From the NCBI RefSeq assembly GCF_042658685.1, contig NZ_JBHSQY010000005.1: a stretch of DNA of 64,000 nucleotides; one strand, written 5' to 3'. Made by a program: the position numbers and the translations under genes. This document shows positions 7,693 through 15,881 of this stretch, one piece after another. A model generated the notes under the pieces. It was not told where the DNA came from. It saw nothing but the letters and a program-made list of their open reading frames with translations, and did no database searches. The first letter of the stretch is position 1, and each line of letters begins with the position of its first letter. This DNA is from Macrococcoides bohemicum. GTDB lineage: Bacteria; Bacillota; Bacilli; Staphylococcales; Staphylococcaceae.

Positions 7693-9333
7693 TTAGCCTG
7701 CACAACAAGATAATTTCGAAATATCTTTATCGAACGTAAGTGCAGCTAATTTTAGCCCTTCAGCCATTGTTAAATATGGTGCTAGGGTTTCTGTTAAATC
7801 TTCTATCGTTAAGCCAAATTTAACAGCTAATGATGCTGCATAGATGACATCTCCTGCATTCTCAGATACAATATGAACCCCTAATACTTTTAGTGTTTCT
7901 GCATCTGCTACTAGTTTAAATACACCGGTTGTTTCACGGTTTACAATTGCTCTTGGAACAGCATCTAAAGGTAATACAGATGTCTTCACATCATACCCTT
8001 TCTCTTTTGCTTGTTCTTCTGTTAAACCAACCGTTGCAACCGTCGGATTCGTAAACGTAACAGCAGGAACTACCGATAAATCTATTTTTTTGTTTAATCC
8101 ACCAATAGCATTATCAGTAATAATTCCACCTTCATAGGCTGCTACATATACAAATTGTGGTCCTAAAGTCACATCTCCTGCTGCATAAATCTTTTCATTA
8201 CTTGTTTGACCAAAATCATTGATCAGGATTTCATTATTTTTTCCAGTTTCAACACCTGCTGCACTTAAATTTAAAGAATCCGTATTTGGTTTTCTTCCAG
8301 TGGCAACAAGTAACTGATCTGATTCAATGACTTCTCTACTGCCATTTACTGTTACGTAAACCCTTTTTATCTCTCCACTTTGTTCAACACGCTCAAAAGT
8401 TGCCCCTTTGACAAGGTTTATACCCTGTTCAATTAACGCTTTTTCAACTGACTCTGAAATCTCAGGATCATACTCCTTTAAAAGTCGCTCACTTCTTTGC
8501 ATAAGCGTTATTTCTGAACCTAAATGATGAAATAGTTGTCCAAGCTCCATTCCAATGTATCCTGAACCAATTACAGTTAATCGTTTTGGTATTTTCTTTA
8601 ACTCAAGAAGTGTTGTACTAGTTAAATAGTCCATTTTTTCAAGTCCTGAAATTTGGGGCAACGAAGGCGATGCACCTGTTGCAATTAAAAAGCGTTTTGC
8701 AGATAACTTTGCCCCATTGACCTCAACCGTACTAGCATCAACGAATTTTGCTTCACCTTTAATTAAATCAAAATTATATTCATCAATTAAATCCATATAT
8801 TTTTGATTCCGAAGTTCGCTCACCAATTTATCCTTTTGCGTGATTAAACTAGCTAAATCCACTTCTCCAGCGGATGTTTGTAAACCTATAAACGGATTGT
8901 CTTTTGATAAATGATTGATTTCCCCTGCCCTAAGAAGAGTTTTTGACGGAACACAGCCAATATTCACACAGGTTCCCCCAACCGTTCCACGCTCAATCAT
9001 TCCAACTTTTGCACCGTATTCTATAGCTTTAATTGCCGAAGAAAAGGCAGCAGCACCAGAACCAATAATAAGAAGGTCATAATTGTCTTCATTAATTAAC
9101 GCCACGTTTTCTAGTGATGATACTTCTTCAATTTCTCCGGCTTGGTAATTTGCTTCATCAATCGCCTTTATTGCACTTTCAACCTCAATATCATCGGGCA
9201 GTTCAAATACTGCTTCACCACGACGATAACTAGACTCAATATTTTTAGCACCTATCTTTTCAAGTACTGATTCTACGTGTTTTTCACAACCCGTACAAGT
9301 CATTCCTGAAATGTTTACCTTAAATTTATTCAT
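7693..9333 (-). CDS. merA: Mercuric reductase MerA
   Basis: A flavin disulfide oxidoreductase that reduces Hg(II) to volatile Hg(0) with NADPH. An N-terminal heavy-metal domain has GMTCTGC (C13, C16). The FAD site GSGAAA (about 91-96) precedes the redox pair GTCVNIGC (C122, C127). An NAD(P) motif GSGYIG lies near 255-260 and AAGDVT near 386. The C-terminal metal-accepting pair C543-C544 completes the set of cysteines needed for mercury chemistry. AAAGGAGC precedes the ATG. It is 28 bp downstream of merR and cotranscribed. No merT, merP or merB is present. Confidence 0.95.
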   Translation of the reverse strand: MNKFKVNISGMTCTGCEKHVESVLEKIGAKNIESSYRRGEAVFELPDDIEVESAIKAIDEANYQAGEIEEVSSLENVALINEDNYDLLIIGSGAAAFSSAIKAIEYGAKVGMIERGTVGGTCVNIGCVPSKTLLRAGEINHLSKDNPFIGLQTSAGEVDLASLITQKDKLVSELRNQKYMDLIDEYNFDLIKGEAKFVDASTVEVNGAKLSAKRFLIATGASPSLPQISGLEKMDYLTSTTLLELKKIPKRLTVIGSGYIGMELGQLFHHLGSEITLMQRSERLLKEYDPEISESVEKALIEQGINLVKGATFERVEQSGEIKRVYVTVNGSREVIESDQLLVATGRKPNTDSLNLSAAGVETGKNNEILINDFGQTSNEKIYAAGDVTLGPQFVYVAAYEGGIITDNAIGGLNKKIDLSVVPAVTFTNPTVATVGLTEEQAKEKGYDVKTSVLPLDAVPRAIVNRETTGVFKLVADAETLKVLGVHIVSENAGDVIYAASLAVKFGLTIEDLTETLAPYLTMAEGLKLAALTFDKDISKLSCCAG

Positions 9334-9361
9334 AAAAAAGCTCCTTTCGTTAATTAATCTC

Positions 9362-9754
9362 TCATGTTAATGTTTCTATTATTGGACACGAATGTAATTG
9401 CTTTTCATCTGGACATCGTTGTTTTAAGTCGTCTAACATAGTTTCAATTCGTTTTAAATCCTCTATTTGTTTTTGCACTTCCTTTTGTTTTTTAGAAACA
9501 AATTCGAACATATCTTGACAACGAACTTCATCTTTATCTACAACACCAAGTAATTTATAAATCTCGCTTAAAGAAAAACCAAGTTCCTGTATTCGTTTAA
9601 TAAACCCAACACGCTTAACGTCATCATATGAATATATCCGATAACCAGCTTCCGTTCGGTGAGGTTCTTGTAATAAATTTTTTCGCTCGTAATATCTGAT
9701 CGTTTCTTTATTAACTCCACATTTATCTGCAAACTCACTAATGCGATAAATCAT
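9362..9754 (-). CDS. merR: Mercury-responsive regulator MerR
   Basis: A 130-residue MerR-family activator/repressor. The N-terminal winged helix (residues 1-70, with KETIRYYERKNLL) binds the operator; a dimer helix follows. The three mercury-binding cysteines C79, C114 and C123 are at the positions of the Bacillus RC607 protein. It is the first gene of the unit, so it is regulated by its own product through the dyad immediately upstream, unlike the divergent arrangement in Gram-negative transposons. Confidence 0.95.
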   Translation of the reverse strand: MIYRISEFADKCGVNKETIRYYERKNLLQEPHRTEAGYRIYSYDDVKRVGFIKRIQELGFSLSEIYKLLGVVDKDEVRCQDMFEFVSKKQKEVQKQIEDLKRIETMLDDLKQRCPDEKQLHSCPIIETLT

Positions 9755-9773
9755 CTTATTTCACCCCATGAAT

Positions 9774-9805
9774 ATTATAAACCGTGTACCATAGTACACG
9801 GTCAA
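9774..9805 (-). promoter_or_regulatory. mer promoter-operator
   Basis: On the minus strand a -35 TTGACC (9800-9805) and a -10 TATAAT (9774-9779) are 20 bp apart. A perfect 9-bp dyad, ACCGTGTAC at 9781-9789 and GTACACGGT at 9794-9802, fills the spacer. An over-long spacer holding such a dyad is the hallmark of MerR-controlled promoters, where Hg-MerR untwists the DNA. The remaining 9810-9990 region shows no gene. Confidence 0.92.
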
Positions 9806-9991
9806 GTAAATTGGACTATTTTATTTTTTCCCAAAGTATCACTCGTATGTGATTGATACTTTTATATAATACTATTGATTATCCTAACATCCCACCAGAA
9901 AATCCGATTTAAACACCAGTTGTTTTTAAACTATTAAGAAAGTAATTCCACTATATATTCCGAAGACCCAAAAAAATAAATTAAAAGTAAA

Positions 9992-10022
9992 AAGCGATAA
10001 ACCCAAATTGAATTTATCGCTT
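9992..10022 (-). terminator. Terminator after the glutamate-synthase remnant
   Basis: Ten-bp arms AAGCGATAAA (9992-10001) and TTTATCGCTT (10013-10022) are followed on the minus strand by a T-rich stretch. It lies six bases beyond the remnant's stop codon, so it is probably that gene's original terminator. Confidence 0.75.
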
Positions 10023-10027
10023 ACCAT

Positions 10028-10300
10028 TTAAACCGCTTCTTTTAAAGGTTTATACATTCTATTCACGTACTGTTCACCAGTAATAATCTCACCATTTTCA
10101 GTACGATATAATAAGTGTTTCGCTGTAATTTGTGTAGGACTTTCAACAACTAAATCTTTCTCTTTATCTGGAACAGTTGTCGCTACTCCCACAGGACAGT
10201 CATTCGTATGACATTGTTGGGCCATAATACATCCGACACTCATCATCATCGCACGGGCAACTTGAACTAAGTCTGCGCCAAGCCCAAGTGCAATCACAAC
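10028..10300 (-). pseudogene. C-terminal remnant of an FMN-binding glutamate synthase-like protein
   Basis: About 90 residues match the end of GltB-like FMN-binding glutamate synthase proteins: LGADLVQVARAMMM, then SVGCIMAQQCHTNDCPVGVA with the Fe-S cysteines. The rest of the enzyme is missing. DKEKDLVVE runs directly into SPTQITAKH, whereas the family has roughly 25 more residues between these parts, so an internal in-frame deletion is likely. Upstream the frame dissolves into a hexanucleotide repeat coding for alternating Leu-Ile. No start or ribosome site is convincing. It is a decayed gene at the edge of the accessory island. Confidence 0.75.
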
Positions 10301-10301
10301 A

Positions 10302-10329
10302 ATCAGTATCAGTATCAGTATCAGTATCA
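10302..10329. repeat. Hexanucleotide tandem repeat (ATCAGT x 4.7)
   Basis: Four perfect ATCAGT units plus ATCA lie at the broken 5' edge of the glutamate-synthase remnant. Such repeats change length by slippage. I do not see any homologous coding sequence on its far side. Confidence 0.9.
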
Positions 10330-10384
10330 AAAGAATTGTATCCACAATCTATTGAATCGTTTGTAACAAGTCCACAAAAAATAC

Positions 10385-10420
10385 CCCCTATGTATGATAG
10401 ATATATCATACAATAGAGGG
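10385..10420 (-). terminator. Terminator of the Sav1866-like ABC transporter gene
   Basis: On the minus strand a long imperfect stem contains a perfect 9-bp core, TGTATGATA (10391-10399) against TATCATACA (10404-10412), extended by CCC/GGG pairs. A TATTTTTT tract follows at 10376-10383. It begins 15 bp past the transporter stop codon. Confidence 0.8.
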
Positions 10421-10435
10421 CTCAAACACGCCACA

Positions 10436-12181
10436 CTATTCTGCTTCTAAATGCTGAATAGAATATAAATTGTAATAATGTGAACGGTTATTCATTAGTT
10501 CCTGATGCGTACCAATTTCAACAATCTCACCATTCTGAATCACGACAATCTTATCTGCATGTGTAATCGTAGATAGTCTGTGTGCAACTATCACGGTTGT
10601 TCTATCTTTCGATAACGTTTCCAGTGCTTCCTGTATAACCGCTTCACTTTCAAGATCAAGTGCACTTGTCGCTTCATCCAGAATTAATATCGGTGGATTC
10701 TTTAGGAATACACGTGAAATAGCTACACGTTGTTTTTGACCACCAGATAATTTAACACCACGTTCACCAACTTCTGTGTCGTAACCATCCGGTAAACTCA
10801 TGATAAAATCATGAGCATTAGCAAGTTTTGCTGCATAGATCATTTCTTCTTCTGTCGCATTTGGTTTACCGAGTAATATATTTTCTCTGATTGATTCAGA
10901 AAACAGTATATTATCCTGCATGACCATGCCAATTTGTGTTCTTAAACTTTCAATTGAATAATCCTTTAAAGGTACGTGATCAATTTCAATTTCACCGCTT
11001 GTCACATCATAGAATCTTGGTATTAAACTAATCATCGTTGACTTTCCGCCACCACTCATACCTACAAAAGCTACAGTTTCACCGCTAGTGATATCTAGAT
11101 TGACATGATGTAACACTTCTTCATCATTTTCATTATATTTAAATCCTACATTTTTAAATGTAATATCACCGTGCTGAACTTTGATATCACGCGCATGCGG
11201 TTCATCTTTAACATCATATGGCTCATCAAAGAGCTGGAACATACGGTCCATCGAAGCTAAACTTTGTGTCAGCGTCGTTGATGATGATACTAATCGACGT
11301 AACGGTCCGTATAAACGGTCGAGATAGGCGATAAATGCTGCTAAACTACCTACTGTTAAGTCACCTTCAATCACGAGATACGCACCAAACCCTACAACAA
11401 GCAGCGGACCGATATCCGTAATCGTATTGATGACTGCGAAACTTTTCGCATTCCATTTCGTATGGTCAGTTGCTTTCTTCAGGAAATTTTTATTGCGTTT
11501 ATTAAATCGTTCATTCTCTTCCTCTTCAATTGCAAAGGTCTTGATAACAGTCATACCCTGCACACGTTCATGTAAGAAACCTTGTACTTCTGCTAGAGAC
11601 TGACTTCGTGCACGTGTTAATTTGCGGAGATTACCAAAGAAGTAATAGATACTAAACATGTAGAAGGGGAAGACGATCAATGAAATTAATGTTAATTTCA
11701 CATCCATCGTAAACATAATTGCAAGTGCGATGATGATTGTAACAAGATCCAGCCAGACATTCATCAATCCAGTAACGATGAAGTCTTTCGTTGACTCTAC
11801 ATCGTTAATTACACGTGAAATAACTTCTCCAACTTTATTGTTAGAATAAAATCTGACACTTAGTGCCTGCAAATGTTTATATAGTTTCTTTCTAATATCA
11901 TACAATATTTTGTTACTTGTCCACTGTGCTAAATATTGTCTATAATATTCTACAGGCGGACGGATGACAACAAAGATAAACCCAAAGATTAATATTACAT
12001 TCATCAATGCTGACTTTTTCTCTTCAATTGTCATGGCACCATTACTGATTACATCATCGATCACATATTTAATCAGTAATGGAATCATTAAAGGTATACC
12101 AAACTTCAGAATTCCGATGGCAATGGTCAAAATAATCAACATCCAGTAAGGTTTAACAAACTGCATATACCGTTTTATCAT
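10436..12181 (-). CDS. Sav1866-type multidrug ABC exporter (half-transporter)
   Basis: A 581-residue homodimeric ABC exporter with a membrane domain (about 1-320, six helices) and a nucleotide-binding domain. The protein follows the S. aureus Sav1866 sequence closely over its whole length, including IKRYMQFVKPYW and QYLAQWTSNKILYDIRKKLY. Walker A GMSGGGKST, signature LSGGQKQR, Walker B LILDEATSALD and H-loop VAHRLS are all intact, so it should be active. AAGGGAG precedes the ATG. Its own terminator follows. Substrate range cannot be deduced from the sequence. Confidence 0.93.
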   Translation of the reverse strand: MIKRYMQFVKPYWMLIILTIAIGILKFGIPLMIPLLIKYVIDDVISNGAMTIEEKKSALMNVILIFGFIFVVIRPPVEYYRQYLAQWTSNKILYDIRKKLYKHLQALSVRFYSNNKVGEVISRVINDVESTKDFIVTGLMNVWLDLVTIIIALAIMFTMDVKLTLISLIVFPFYMFSIYYFFGNLRKLTRARSQSLAEVQGFLHERVQGMTVIKTFAIEEEENERFNKRNKNFLKKATDHTKWNAKSFAVINTITDIGPLLVVGFGAYLVIEGDLTVGSLAAFIAYLDRLYGPLRRLVSSSTTLTQSLASMDRMFQLFDEPYDVKDEPHARDIKVQHGDITFKNVGFKYNENDEEVLHHVNLDITSGETVAFVGMSGGGKSTMISLIPRFYDVTSGEIEIDHVPLKDYSIESLRTQIGMVMQDNILFSESIRENILLGKPNATEEEMIYAAKLANAHDFIMSLPDGYDTEVGERGVKLSGGQKQRVAISRVFLKNPPILILDEATSALDLESEAVIQEALETLSKDRTTVIVAHRLSTITHADKIVVIQNGEIVEIGTHQELMNNRSHYYNLYSIQHLEAE

Positions 12182-12201
12182 ATTAAAACTCCCTTAACAA
12201 A

Positions 12202-12233
12202 ATTAAATCAACCTAATGATAGGTTGATTTAAT
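12202..12233 (-). terminator. Hairpin after the DUF402 phosphatase gene
   Basis: Perfect 14-bp arms ATTAAATCAACCTA (12202-12215) and its complement (12220-12233) enclose a 4-base loop, covering the stop of the upstream gene. Only a weak T tract follows, so it could also act as an attenuator before the ABC transporter. Confidence 0.65.
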
Positions 12234-12777
12234 CTTTCATTCTTTTCTGGAAATGAAATCGCTCTTGCCAGACCTTTATGAAATCCGGCGCAAATGGTCC
12301 CTTTTTCCTCTCAATCCATTGCTGCAAAATATCAACGTTTCGCCTTAGGATTTCATCAATCTCTTTTGGATAGTTCATCTGTTTCATATGCTGTTCATAT
12401 TCATCTTCATCCAATAAGTGATACTTACCATTAGGATAGACTTTAATATCTAAATCATAATCAATGTATTTAATGGCTTCTGTATCGTAAATAAATGGTG
12501 ATGATAAGTTGCAGTAATAATACACACCATCTTCTCTAAACATACAAATGACATTAAACCAATACTCTGAATGAAAATACACGATAGCTGGTTCTCTTGT
12601 AACCCATGTTCTACCGTCACTTTCAGTTACAAGTGTGCGATTATTACCCCCAATGATAACATGATTCGTCCCTTTTAAAATCGTTGTTTCAGACCAGACT
12701 CTGTGAATTTTCCCATTATGTTTATAACTTTGTATCTGCACATTCTGGCCTTCATTTGGTATGGATTCTTTGACCAT
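12229..12777 (-). CDS. Nucleoside tri-/diphosphatase Ntdp (DUF402, UPF0374)
   Basis: The S. aureus homologue SA1684 hydrolyses nucleoside tri- and diphosphates with a metal ion. This protein (182 aa) is very similar from MVKESIPNEGQNVQIQSYKH through YDLDIKVYPNGKYHLLDEDE, the latter carrying the acidic metal-ligand region. I start at ATG 12777 because AGGTGGTG lies just upstream and the S. aureus protein begins at the equivalent residue; GTG codons four positions earlier are less likely. It is transcribed toward the ABC exporter with a hairpin between them. Confidence 0.9.
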   Translation of the reverse strand: MVKESIPNEGQNVQIQSYKHNGKIHRVWSETTILKGTNHVIIGGNNRTLVTESDGRTWVTREPAIVYFHSEYWFNVICMFREDGVYYYCNLSSPFIYDTEAIKYIDYDLDIKVYPNGKYHLLDEDEYEQHMKQMNYPKEIDEILRRNVDILQQWIERKKGPFAPDFIKVWQERFHFQKRMKD

Positions 12778-12849
12778 ATTCCACACCACCTATAATTTAT
12801 AATATTTGCATTTTAAATTATAACATAATAAAGGCCTCAATAAACGAAA

Positions 12850-13893
12850 TTAAACTTGATGATTGTTATCAATATAATAATTAAAGATTTTAGTCATCGA
12901 TACCGGAAAATTATATAAATTTTTATCTTCAACTGAAATGAGTTGATAGTTTTCAGGTAGGATATCTTTCGTATGTGCAATATATACTTCAAGCTGCCAT
13001 TCTAGATGTGTAAATTGATGTTTCGTCTTAACTATTGGTGTGTCTTCAATAAACAATGACATATCCATTTGTTCTTCAATATCACTTACATGTGTATCCA
13101 TTTCAAACATCGGAAACTGCCACATCGATGCCAGTAAACCTGTTTCAGGTCGCTGTTCAATAATGATCTGTCCATCCTTTTGGATAATCAGAACTTTATA
13201 TTGCTGAACAGTTTTCTTAACTTTTTTCAACTTAACTGGTAAATTCAATACACTTCCTTCTTCAAAAGCCACGCAGTGACTTTGAACGGGACAAAGCATA
13301 CATAAAGGGGCTTTCGGAGTGCACACCGTTGCTCCCAGTTCCATCAACGCTTCATTGAAGTCACCTGCTGCTTCCGGCATCACTTCCATTACTTTCGATT
13401 CAAAATGACGTCGTGCTTTTGAATTAGTTATATCAAAGTGATCATTATCGAGTCTTGCAAATACACGATATACATTGCCATCCACTGCCGGTAATGGATG
13501 ATTAAATGCAATACTCATCACTGCGCCCTGTGTATATGGACCAACACCTTTTAATGAGATGAATGTAGTCGGGTCATTCGGTACTTCACTATTGTAATGT
13601 TCTTTTACATCACGAATTGCCTGATGGAAATTTCTAATGCGTGAATAATAGCCCAAACCTTCCCAATATTTTGCGACATCATCAATCGGTGTTTCAGCAA
13701 GTATATCAATACTCGGGAAACGCTCGATAAATCTTGTGTAATAGGCACGAACAGTATTTACTTGTGTTTGTTGCAGCATGACTTCAGACAACCATATTTT
13801 ATATGGGTCTTTCGTCTCACGCCAGGGCATCTGTCTTTTATTTTGTTCAAACCAGTTTAATAAATCTTTACTAAACGTTGCTTTATGTTTCAT
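12850..13893 (-). CDS. mutY: A/G-specific adenine DNA glycosylase MutY
   Basis: It removes adenine mispaired with 8-oxoguanine. The helix-hairpin-helix and catalytic motif LKGVGPYTQGAVMS...AVDGNVYRVFARL is present, the Fe-S loop cysteines occur as C-x6-C-x2-C-x5-C (near residues 190-206), and a NUDIX-like C-terminal domain recognises 8-oxoG. Start choice is uncertain: ATG 13893 (MKHKATF, 347 aa) fits homologues, while an ATG 16 codons upstream extends the reading frame; neither has a strong ribosome site. It is divergent from the yfhP-like gene, the same pairing as in bacilli. Confidence 0.93.
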   Translation of the reverse strand: MKHKATFSKDLLNWFEQNKRQMPWRETKDPYKIWLSEVMLQQTQVNTVRAYYTRFIERFPSIDILAETPIDDVAKYWEGLGYYSRIRNFHQAIRDVKEHYNSEVPNDPTTFISLKGVGPYTQGAVMSIAFNHPLPAVDGNVYRVFARLDNDHFDITNSKARRHFESKVMEVMPEAAGDFNEALMELGATVCTPKAPLCMLCPVQSHCVAFEEGSVLNLPVKLKKVKKTVQQYKVLIIQKDGQIIIEQRPETGLLASMWQFPMFEMDTHVSDIEEQMDMSLFIEDTPIVKTKHQFTHLEWQLEVYIAHTKDILPENYQLISVEDKNLYNFPVSMTKIFNYYIDNNHQV

Positions 13894-13989
13894 AACAACC
13901 AACTTTCTAAATTTATTGTTAATTCGATTAATTTCGTTCATGCTTCTATGAACTTTCGCTTATAATAGTATATGAAAGGGATGATTCAT

Positions 13990-14982
13990 ATGGATACAGC
14001 TACTCATGTCGTTATGGGCGTTGCACTTGCAGGATTATCAACGATTGATCCGGCAGTTACAACAATGTACCCTGCTATCGTTACAACAGTGATGGTCGGA
14101 AGTCAGATTCCTGATATTGATACAGTGCTAAAATTTAAAAATAATGCCGTATATATCAATAACCATAGAGGTATTACACATTCAATTCCATTTACATTGA
14201 TGTGGCCAATCCTCATTACAATTTTAGTGAGTTTTATCTTTAAAGAAAATCAATATTTCCATATATGGTTATGGGCACAAATTGCCGTCTTTCTGCACGT
14301 GTTTGTTGATATCTTTAATTCATATGGGACGCAGGCACTAAGACCGCTGACGAAGAAATGGATTCAAATTGGCATTATCAATACGTTTGATCCCATCATT
14401 TTCTTATTGCATATTGGTGCAATCACTTTGTGGTACTTTGGTGGAAATCCCGTTTATATCTTTACGAGCTTAATTATTATACTAGTAATCTACTATATCA
14501 TTAGACGTATACTTCAACAATCGATTAAACGTGCAGCCATTAAATTGATACCGAAAGACGAAAGAATTATCAAAACTTTCGTTGCACCTACGATACGTTT
14601 CTTTGAGTGGCGAGTAGCCATCCAGACAAATACACATGATTACATTGGTCGTAGTTATAAGCGTTCTGTTAACTTCAATGACCGCTTTAAACGTGTACCT
14701 TTTCCAGAAGCAAAATATATGCAGGATGCAAAGAATGATCCTAATTTTAAAGCATTCATTAATTTTAGCTCAATTTACCGCTGGACAGTCACAAAAACAG
14801 AAACTGGCTATGAACTGCGTTTTATTGATTTACGTTATTTAAAGAAAGGACACTATTCTTTTGTAGCCATATTAGTACTAAATAAAGATTACAAGGTAAC
14901 ACATAGTTACACCGGATGGGTGTTCTCTGAAGATAAATTACAAAAAAAATTATTACGCGGCCGTGTAAAAATAATAGAGTAA
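13990..14982 (+). CDS. YfhP-like membrane-bound metal-dependent hydrolase (DUF457)
   Basis: A 330-residue integral membrane protein of the YdjM/YfhP group. The N-terminal half has about five hydrophobic helices and the conserved metal-type residues GSQIPDIDT and NNHRGITHS, with HVFVDIFNSYGT later; these His/Asp motifs underlie the hydrolase label. The C-terminal 130 residues are soluble. ATG 13990 has an AAAGGG site 9 bases upstream; an ATG six codons earlier would put that site inside the gene. The precise substrate is unknown. Confidence 0.82.
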   Translation: MDTATHVVMGVALAGLSTIDPAVTTMYPAIVTTVMVGSQIPDIDTVLKFKNNAVYINNHRGITHSIPFTLMWPILITILVSFIFKENQYFHIWLWAQIAVFLHVFVDIFNSYGTQALRPLTKKWIQIGIINTFDPIIFLLHIGAITLWYFGGNPVYIFTSLIIILVIYYIIRRILQQSIKRAAIKLIPKDERIIKTFVAPTIRFFEWRVAIQTNTHDYIGRSYKRSVNFNDRFKRVPFPEAKYMQDAKNDPNFKAFINFSSIYRWTVTKTETGYELRFIDLRYLKKGHYSFVAILVLNKDYKVTHSYTGWVFSEDKLQKKLLRGRVKIIE

Positions 14983-15010
14983 AAGATGCAGTATTCGCAT
15001 CTTTTACTCT
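14976..15010. terminator. Bidirectional terminator
   Basis: Perfect 14-bp arms AGAGTAAAAGATGC (14976-14989) and its complement (14997-15010) surround a 7-base loop, with T-rich DNA to the right and A-rich DNA to the left. It serves the convergent yfhP-like and ABC-2 permease genes. Confidence 0.85.
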
Positions 15011-15872
15011 ATTTTTTATTTTTTATTTTGCTGAAGTTAATTTTTCTTACGTTCAGTTTATTGTCTTTATTCTTAATGTTATCTTCATTATCAGTCATCA
15101 CTGATTTATTGACATTGATTTCATCCTTTAGAATTTTGTAAAGGTAGCCAAACCACAAGTAAATTAATATAAGTTCGAAGATGAAAATCATCTGACTCGG
15201 TAAATTAAGAAAAGGTGTTGTTCCTAATACAACAGACTCCTCAATACCATTCACTACAAAATAAAATGGATTAAGCTTTAATATGTTTACAACAAATTCA
15301 GGTAAATCTGATGGAATCCATAAAATAGGCACACTAATAAAAATAACCGCCAAAATCCCAATGATAATCCAGCGCATATTACGAATTAAATGTGACGTTA
15401 AAGCAAGTAACGTACATATTGGCATCAATAATAAAAATGTTAACAATGAAAAGTACATTATACACAGAAAACTTGTATCCATCTCTACTTTATTTGTCGC
15501 TGAAATAAGCAACAGCATCAATAAAGATAATATAAACAACAAGAAAAAATTAATAATCTGAACCGTCGTTAATACATATGTCGGTGTATTTGTAATATTT
15601 AGCATAAACCCTCTTGTCTGTAACATCTTCATTGAAAAATATACAGAACATGCGATCCAGAAGAATACTAAATAACCAGAAAGCGACCATACTTTAGATA
15701 TTTTTTCAATCGGCAGACTTTCGGTAATATTGAGTAACAAGAAAGTCGCTGCGATTAATAGTAGGTTAATCAATAACCAGATAGAATAAAGCTTTTGGTT
15801 ATAGTAAATCTCAATTAAAGCATTTTTAATTGTATGTGGAATATATTTGATTGTGTTTAATAATTCATTCAT
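15009..15872 (-). CDS. ABC-2-type permease, TagG-like
   Basis: A 287-residue protein with six predicted membrane helices between residues 30 and 255, in the arrangement of polysaccharide/teichoic-acid exporters such as TagG; the C-terminal 35 residues are polar and lysine/asparagine-rich. It starts 9 bp after the TagH-like ATPase gene, so the two should form one transporter. AGGTGTGAATC precedes the ATG. Sequence similarity to true TagG is weak by eye, so the substrate is open. Confidence 0.65.
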   Translation of the reverse strand: MNELLNTIKYIPHTIKNALIEIYYNQKLYSIWLLINLLLIAATFLLLNITESLPIEKISKVWSLSGYLVFFWIACSVYFSMKMLQTRGFMLNITNTPTYVLTTVQIINFFLLFILSLLMLLLISATNKVEMDTSFLCIMYFSLLTFLLLMPICTLLALTSHLIRNMRWIIIGILAVIFISVPILWIPSDLPEFVVNILKLNPFYFVVNGIEESVVLGTTPFLNLPSQMIFIFELILIYLWFGYLYKILKDEINVNKSVMTDNEDNIKNKDNKLNVRKINFSKIKNKK

Positions 15873-15881
15873 GATTCACAC

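Noticed and set aside
10200..10409. 69-residue ORF rich in Asp-Thr
   Set aside because: It reads the hexanucleotide repeat and the exporter terminator in another frame from the real remnant.
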